A stretch of DNA of 64,000 bases. Origin: CAVRQM01 sp963756975 (GTDB lineage: Bacteria; Pseudomonadota; Alphaproteobacteria; Acetobacterales; Acetobacteraceae). The notes under the pieces were generated by a model. That model was not told where the DNA came from. It saw only the letters and a list, made by a program, of their open reading frames with translations, and did not search any database. The position numbers were made by a program, and so were the translations under genes. Shown here one piece after another: positions 59,875 through 64,000 of the stretch. The DNA lies in contig CAVWPS010000002.1 of NCBI GenBank assembly GCA_963756975.1, positions 744,001-808,000 of the forward strand, read 5' to 3'. Every line of letters starts with the position of its first letter. Position 1 is the stretch's first letter.

Positions 59875-61416
59875 ATGCGTGTCCGTCCTCGTTTCCTCGC
59901 GGCCTCCGTGATGGCGGCCCTGATCGGCGGCTGCTCGCTCGGACCCGCGTATCACCGGCCGGATGCCGGCTTGCCGCCCGCGTTCCGTGCCACCGCCGAA
60001 TCCGCGGCTCACGCCTGGCCCGCGCGCGATTGGTGGCGGGGATTCGGCTCGGCCGACCTCGACCAGCTCATCGCGGACGCGGAGGCGAACAGCTTCGACA
60101 TTCTCGCCGCCGCGGCACGGGTCGAGCAGGCGGACGCGCAGATCCGTATTTCGGGCGCGCCGCTGTTGCCGACGATCACCGGGAACGGCACCGATCAGTG
60201 GACGCGGTCGGGCATCGGCCGTGGCCGGGGCGTCGCGTCGTCGACCGGGAGTGCCGTGGCCGCCGCCGCCGCGTCCGGCAGTTCGACCCCGACGACGCTG
60301 GTCACCGGCGTCGCCCAGCCGACCGGCTCGCCCAAACGATATGCCGAGAGCCGCACCTACAACACCGACCTGCAGGTCAGCTACGAAATCGACGTGTGGG
60401 GCCGGCTGCGGGCGCAGCAGCAAAGCGCCGAGGCGTCGGCGCTGTACAGCCGCTACGACCAGGAGACGGTGGCGCAAACGACGATCACCGCCGTCGCCAC
60501 CACGTATTTTACCGCGCTGTCGTACGCGGACCGGCTCGCGGTCGCCGAGCGCAACCTGCGCGACGCCGAGGACATCCTGAAAGCCATCCGGGCGCGCGTG
60601 GACGCGGGGATCGCCAGCGAGCTCGACGTCAGCCAGCAGGAGACGCTGGTGGCCGGCATTCGCGCGTCGATCCCGTCGTTCCGCTCGCAATATCAGCAGG
60701 AGGTCGCGGGGCTCGCGATCCTGGTCGGCCGCGCGCCGGAGGACATCACGCTGCTGCCCGGCACGCTGGAGAAGATCGCGCTGCCGCCGGTCGATGCCGG
60801 GCTGCCGTCCGCGTTGCTGGAGCGGCGGCCCGACATCGCGTCCGCCGAGGCGCAGCTGATCGCGGCCAATGCCGACATCCGCTCGGCGCGCGCCAACCTG
60901 TATCCGCAGTTCACGCTGACCGGCCAGGGCGGCCTCGAAAGCGGGACGCTGTCGGCGTTCTTCGGGCCGGGCACGCTGCTGTTCCAGGTCGCGGCGGGGG
61001 TCGCGCAGACGGTGTTCGACAACGGGCTGAAGGGCGGACAGCTCGATCAGCGGCGCGGCCGCTATAACGAGTTGCTGGCCGATTACCGCAAGGCGGTGGT
61101 GCAGGCGCTGACGGATGTCGAGGACGCGCTGGTCGCGTACCAATACGCGACCGAGCAGGAGCAGCTCGAACAGCAGGCGGTCAACACGGCGCAACGCGCG
61201 GCCGACATCGCGAGGGCGCAGGTTTCGGCCGGCACCAGCGACATCGTGACCGCGCTGCAGGCGCAAAACGCGCTGTTCTCCGATCTCGATACGCTGGCCC
61301 AGGTGCGGCTGACCCGCGTCAACGCGCTGGTCGACCTATATAAGGCGCTCGGCGGCGGCTGGACGCGGAGCGACACGGTGGAGCCGCCGAGCACGATCTA
61401 TCACGGGGTCCTCTGA
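59875..61416 (+). CDS. RND efflux outer-membrane lipoprotein (NodT family)
   Basis: The outer-membrane channel of a tripartite pump. The 513-residue protein has a lipobox IGGC (Cys20) and the standard entry CSLGPAYHRPDAGLPPAF, WWRGFGSADLDQLIADA. Two OEP repeats follow, with VSYEIDVWGRLRAQQQSA, ERRPDIASAEAQLIAANADIRSARANLYP and QALTDVEDALVAYQYA. An unusual Gly/Ala/Ser-rich insertion (about residues 115-150) lies in the first repeat. The ATG at 59875 is the first plausible one before the signal. Its stop touches the start of the adaptor gene, forming an operon of three. Confidence 0.93.
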   Translation: MRVRPRFLAASVMAALIGGCSLGPAYHRPDAGLPPAFRATAESAAHAWPARDWWRGFGSADLDQLIADAEANSFDILAAAARVEQADAQIRISGAPLLPTITGNGTDQWTRSGIGRGRGVASSTGSAVAAAAASGSSTPTTLVTGVAQPTGSPKRYAESRTYNTDLQVSYEIDVWGRLRAQQQSAEASALYSRYDQETVAQTTITAVATTYFTALSYADRLAVAERNLRDAEDILKAIRARVDAGIASELDVSQQETLVAGIRASIPSFRSQYQQEVAGLAILVGRAPEDITLLPGTLEKIALPPVDAGLPSALLERRPDIASAEAQLIAANADIRSARANLYPQFTLTGQGGLESGTLSAFFGPGTLLFQVAAGVAQTVFDNGLKGGQLDQRRGRYNELLADYRKAVVQALTDVEDALVAYQYATEQEQLEQQAVNTAQRAADIARAQVSAGTSDIVTALQAQNALFSDLDTLAQVRLTRVNALVDLYKALGGGWTRSDTVEPPSTIYHGVL

Positions 61417-62634
61417 ATGCGTCGCGTCCTGACCGTTTTGATCTTGCTCGCGATCGTCGGCGGCGGCGTCTGGTGGTTCGTGATGCGGGCGCCGGCCGCG
61501 ACGACATCGGCCGACGCCGCGCGGACGCAGACGGTGCCGGTCGTGGTGACGCCGGTCGGACACGCCGACGTGCCGGTCTACCTCGACGGGCTCGGCACCG
61601 TGCAGGCGTCGCAGACGGTCACGATCCATACCCAGGTCGACGGCATTCTGACGGAGGTCGACTTCAAGGAGGGCCAGGACGTCGAAAAAGGCGCGGTGCT
61701 CGCGAAGATCGACTCCCGCACCTATCAGGCGGCGCTCGATCAGGCGGTCGGAAAGAAGGCGCAGGATGCCGCGACGCTGGCCAACGCGCGCATCGACCTC
61801 GGGCGGTACAGCAAGCTCGCCGCCTCGGCCTACACCTCGGCGCAGACGGCCGACACGCAGAAATCGACGGTCGCCCAGCTCACGGCGCAGCTGGCGCAGG
61901 ATCAGGGTGCGATCGACAACGCGCAGACGCAGCTGAGCTACACCACGATCACCGCGCCGATCAGCGGACGCACCGGGATCCGGCAGGTCGATCGCGGCAA
62001 CCTCGTGCACGCGGCGGACACGAACGGGATCGTCGTGCTGACGACGCTGCACCCGATCAACGTCGTGTTCACCCTGCCGCAGCAGCAGTTGCGGCAGGTC
62101 AATCGCGCGATGACCGGCGACGACGCGCTGGAGGTGATCGCGCTGCCGCAGGGCATCGACGTCGACCCGCAGCGCGACGTGCTCGATACCGGGAAGCTGA
62201 CCGTGCTGGACAACCAGGTCGACCCGACCACCGGGACGCTGAAACTGAAGGCGGAGTTTCCGAACCCGAAGGCCGCACTTTGGCCCGGCGCGTTCGTGAC
62301 CGTGCGGCTGAAGACACGGACGCTGAACGACGCGACGGTGGTGCCGACGGTCGCGATCCAGCGCGGGCCGACCGGCACGTTCGTCTGGACGATCGACGCG
62401 GACAAGAAGGCGACCCGGCGCACGGTCACGGCCGGGCACGAGGAGGCGGGGCAGACGGTGCTGACGGCCGGCGTGAAACCTGGCGAGCAGGTGGTGGTCG
62501 ACGGCGCCTCGCGGCTGACCGACGGCGCCACGGTCGCGATCACCCAGCCGGCCGGCACGGTCGATCCTGCGACCCCGGCGGATCCGACACAGACCCATCG
62601 ACAGCGCACCAAGCCGGCAGCCGGCCAAACTTGA
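61417..62634 (+). CDS. RND efflux periplasmic adaptor (MdtA-like)
   Basis: The membrane-fusion subunit. The 405-residue protein has an N-terminal span (VLTVLILLAIVGGGVWWFVM), the biotinyl-lipoyl barrel (VQASQTVTIHTQVDGILTEV), a coiled hairpin (ARIDLGRYSKLAASAYTSAQ), then YTTITAPISGRTGIRQVDRGNLVHA, and the beta-barrel domain. The end is a Thr/Pro-rich tail. The pattern is that of MdtA. It starts directly after the outer-membrane gene stop with no gap. Confidence 0.93.
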   Translation: MRRVLTVLILLAIVGGGVWWFVMRAPAATTSADAARTQTVPVVVTPVGHADVPVYLDGLGTVQASQTVTIHTQVDGILTEVDFKEGQDVEKGAVLAKIDSRTYQAALDQAVGKKAQDAATLANARIDLGRYSKLAASAYTSAQTADTQKSTVAQLTAQLAQDQGAIDNAQTQLSYTTITAPISGRTGIRQVDRGNLVHAADTNGIVVLTTLHPINVVFTLPQQQLRQVNRAMTGDDALEVIALPQGIDVDPQRDVLDTGKLTVLDNQVDPTTGTLKLKAEFPNPKAALWPGAFVTVRLKTRTLNDATVVPTVAIQRGPTGTFVWTIDADKKATRRTVTAGHEEAGQTVLTAGVKPGEQVVVDGASRLTDGATVAITQPAGTVDPATPADPTQTHRQRTKPAAGQT

Positions 62635-64000
62635 GCATTTCGGCCCCGTTCATCGCGCGGCCGATCGCGACCTCGCTGCTGGCGATCGCGATCCTGCTCG
62701 GGGGGTTGCTCGGCTACCGCGCCCTGCCCGTCTCCGCGCTGCCGCCGGTCGATTTCCCGACCATCCAGGTCACGACCTCGCTGCCCGGCGCCAGCCCCGA
62801 CGTGGTGGCGACGCTGATCACCGCATCGCTGGAACGCCAGTTCGGCCAGATCACCGGGCTCGACGCGATGACGTCGGTGAGCGCCGAGGGGACGAGCCAG
62901 ATCACGCTGCGGTTCGTGCTGACACGCCCGATCGACAGTGCGGCCGAGGACGTGCAGGCGGCGATCAACGCGTCGGCCGGAACGCTGCCGGCGACGCTGC
63001 CGTATCCGCCGGTCTACTCGAAGGTGAACCCGGCCGACGCGCCGATCCTGACGCTGGCGCTGCAATCGGACACCGTGCCGATCGACCAGATTTCCGACGC
63101 GGCCGACACGCTGCTGCAACCGAAGCTCGCGCAGATCGACGGCGTCGGCAAAGTCACCGTGCAGGGCAACATGCGTCCGGCGGTGCGGGTGCAGGCCGAT
63201 CCCGCGCGGCTCGCGGCGTACGGGCTGTCGCTCGAGGATGTGCGGAACGCGGTGGCGAACGCGAACGCGAACGGGGCGAAGGGCGGTTTCGACGGCCCGC
63301 GTCAGGCGGTCGCGATCGGGGCCAACGACCAGCTATTCGTGCCGAGCGCCTATGACAGCCTGGTGATCGCGTACCGCAACGGCGTCGCGGTGCGGCTGTC
63401 CGACGTGGGCCACGTCACCAGCGGCCTCGAAAACGTCCGCACGGCGGCGACGTTCCGCGGCAAGCCTGCCGTCGTGCTCGACGTCCAGCGGCAGCCGGGT
63501 GCGAACATCGTCCAGACCGTCGACCGGCTGCGCGCCGCCCTGCCGGACCTGCAGCGCGCCATCCCGGCCGGGATCGTGGTGTCCATCGTGGTCGACCGCA
63601 CGGCGACGATCCGCGCCAGCGTCTCCGACGTGCAGGCGACGCTGATCCTGTCGATCGTGCTCGTTATCGCGGTGATCTATCTGTTCCTGCGAACCTGGCG
63701 GGCGACGCTGATCCCGGCGATCGCGCTGCCGCTGTCGCTGATCGGCACGTTCGGCGTGATGGCCGAGCTGGGTTACGGGCTCGACAACCTGTCGCTGATG
63801 GCGCTGACCGTCGCGACCGGCTTCGTCGTCGACGACGCGATCGTCATGATCGAGAACATCGTCCGCTTTCTCGAGGACGGGGCCACGCCGATGCAGGCCG
63901 CGTATCGCGGGGCCGCGCAGATCGGCTTCACCATCGTCTCGCTGACCGTCTCGCTGATCGCGGTGTTCATCCCGCTGCTGTTCATGCCGGGGATCGTCGG
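62631..64000 (+). CDS. RND efflux permease, MdtB/MdtC type (partial)
   Basis: The first 456 codons of an inner-membrane RND permease that runs off the window. The start is TTG 62631, overlapping the adaptor stop (TTGA). The first span region is FIARPIATSLLAIAILLGGLLGYRALPVSALPPVDFPTIQV, followed by ASPDVVATLITASLERQFGQITGLDAMTS. The pore region has the MdtB/C signature LTVATGFVVDDAIVMIENI and the Asp pair for proton relay (VVDDA). The gene order with the adaptor matches mdtA-mdtB; a second permease mdtC may follow outside. Confidence 0.95.
   Translation, partial: MSISAPFIARPIATSLLAIAILLGGLLGYRALPVSALPPVDFPTIQVTTSLPGASPDVVATLITASLERQFGQITGLDAMTSVSAEGTSQITLRFVLTRPIDSAAEDVQAAINASAGTLPATLPYPPVYSKVNPADAPILTLALQSDTVPIDQISDAADTLLQPKLAQIDGVGKVTVQGNMRPAVRVQADPARLAAYGLSLEDVRNAVANANANGAKGGFDGPRQAVAIGANDQLFVPSAYDSLVIAYRNGVAVRLSDVGHVTSGLENVRTAATFRGKPAVVLDVQRQPGANIVQTVDRLRAALPDLQRAIPAGIVVSIVVDRTATIRASVSDVQATLILSIVLVIAVIYLFLRTWRATLIPAIALPLSLIGTFGVMAELGYGLDNLSLMALTVATGFVVDDAIVMIENIVRFLEDGATPMQAAYRGAAQIGFTIVSLTVSLIAVFIPLLFMPGIV

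Overview
The window is a gene-dense, very GC-rich bacterial chromosome segment. Gene content and order point to an alphaproteobacterium of the Rhodospirillales, most likely Acetobacteraceae. The pointers are tsaD divergent from hemC-hemD-COG4223-hemY, lgt-midA-pgeF in one block, fabD-fabG-acpP-fabF-mltG in one block, a phasin, a cell-cycle-independent rpsF-rpsR-rplI operon, and an alpha-type NepR-like protein. This placement is inference from family knowledge; no 16S gene is present. I see no tRNA, rRNA, CRISPR array, prophage or insertion sequence. No gene-free stretch exceeds 300 bases; the longest gaps are about 173 (50681-50853), 164 (5211-5374), 161 (34653-34813) and 155 bases (36824-36978).

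Layout. 1-8 kb: end of an RND efflux pump; an lgt-midA-pgeF-micropeptide-lipoprotein block on the minus strand; ubiK; ybjN-proC; a TetR-like regulator and a phasin. 8-20 kb (minus): one chain of overlapping genes that begins with haem synthesis (hemC, hemD, a COG4223 protein, hemY) and runs directly into a polysaccharide cluster (rfbC, two epimerases, a methyltransferase, a glycosyltransferase, rfbF, a rhamnan-synthesis-F-type protein). 20-27 kb (plus): tsaD, rlmJ, murJ, trpS, pgsA, mobB, a lipoprotein, moaD, moaE. 27-34 kb: an AEC transporter, a TPR-glycosyltransferase, then the fatty-acid synthesis block and mltG on the minus strand. 34-47.7 kb: an NADPH-FMN reductase, rpsF-rpsR-rplI, two tiny exported proteins, cfa, dnaB-alr-mlaE-mlaF, a RES/Xre toxin-antitoxin pair, radA-cvpA-purF-SDR and a NepR-like anti-sigma factor. 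47.9-64 kb: fhs and a PhnW-type aminotransferase, a 936-residue surface-type protein with a Hint domain, an acyltransferase and a radical SAM protein, nnr, a Pat-type acetyltransferase, and a tripartite RND pump that runs off the end.

How the genes work together. The window is mostly core metabolism and envelope biogenesis: lipoprotein modification, peptidoglycan lipid flipping and elongation, phospholipid synthesis and transport, surface polysaccharide and efflux. Genes are packed with ATGA, GTGA and TTGA stop/start overlaps, so translational coupling is the rule. Two genes (alr and the RES toxin) seem to use CTG starts.

Main caveats and points of interest. Seven genes (pgeF, midA, rfbF, the COG4223 gene, rlmJ, fabF, fabD) are each split by what reads as one extra base, and an eighth (the TPR-glycosyltransferase) carries a compensated pair. 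Several of these genes are normally essential, so sequencing or assembly error is the simplest reading. The most unusual biology is the Hint-domain protein. Its C-terminal 'GW' domain appears to recur in the nearby radical SAM protein and in the rhamnan-synthesis-F-type protein 40 kb away. Also notable are a rubredoxin-like zinc ribbon on HemY, a REP-like repeat inside the 5' end of murJ, a 25-residue hydrophobic ORF coupled to pgeF, and a strongly structured rpsF leader.
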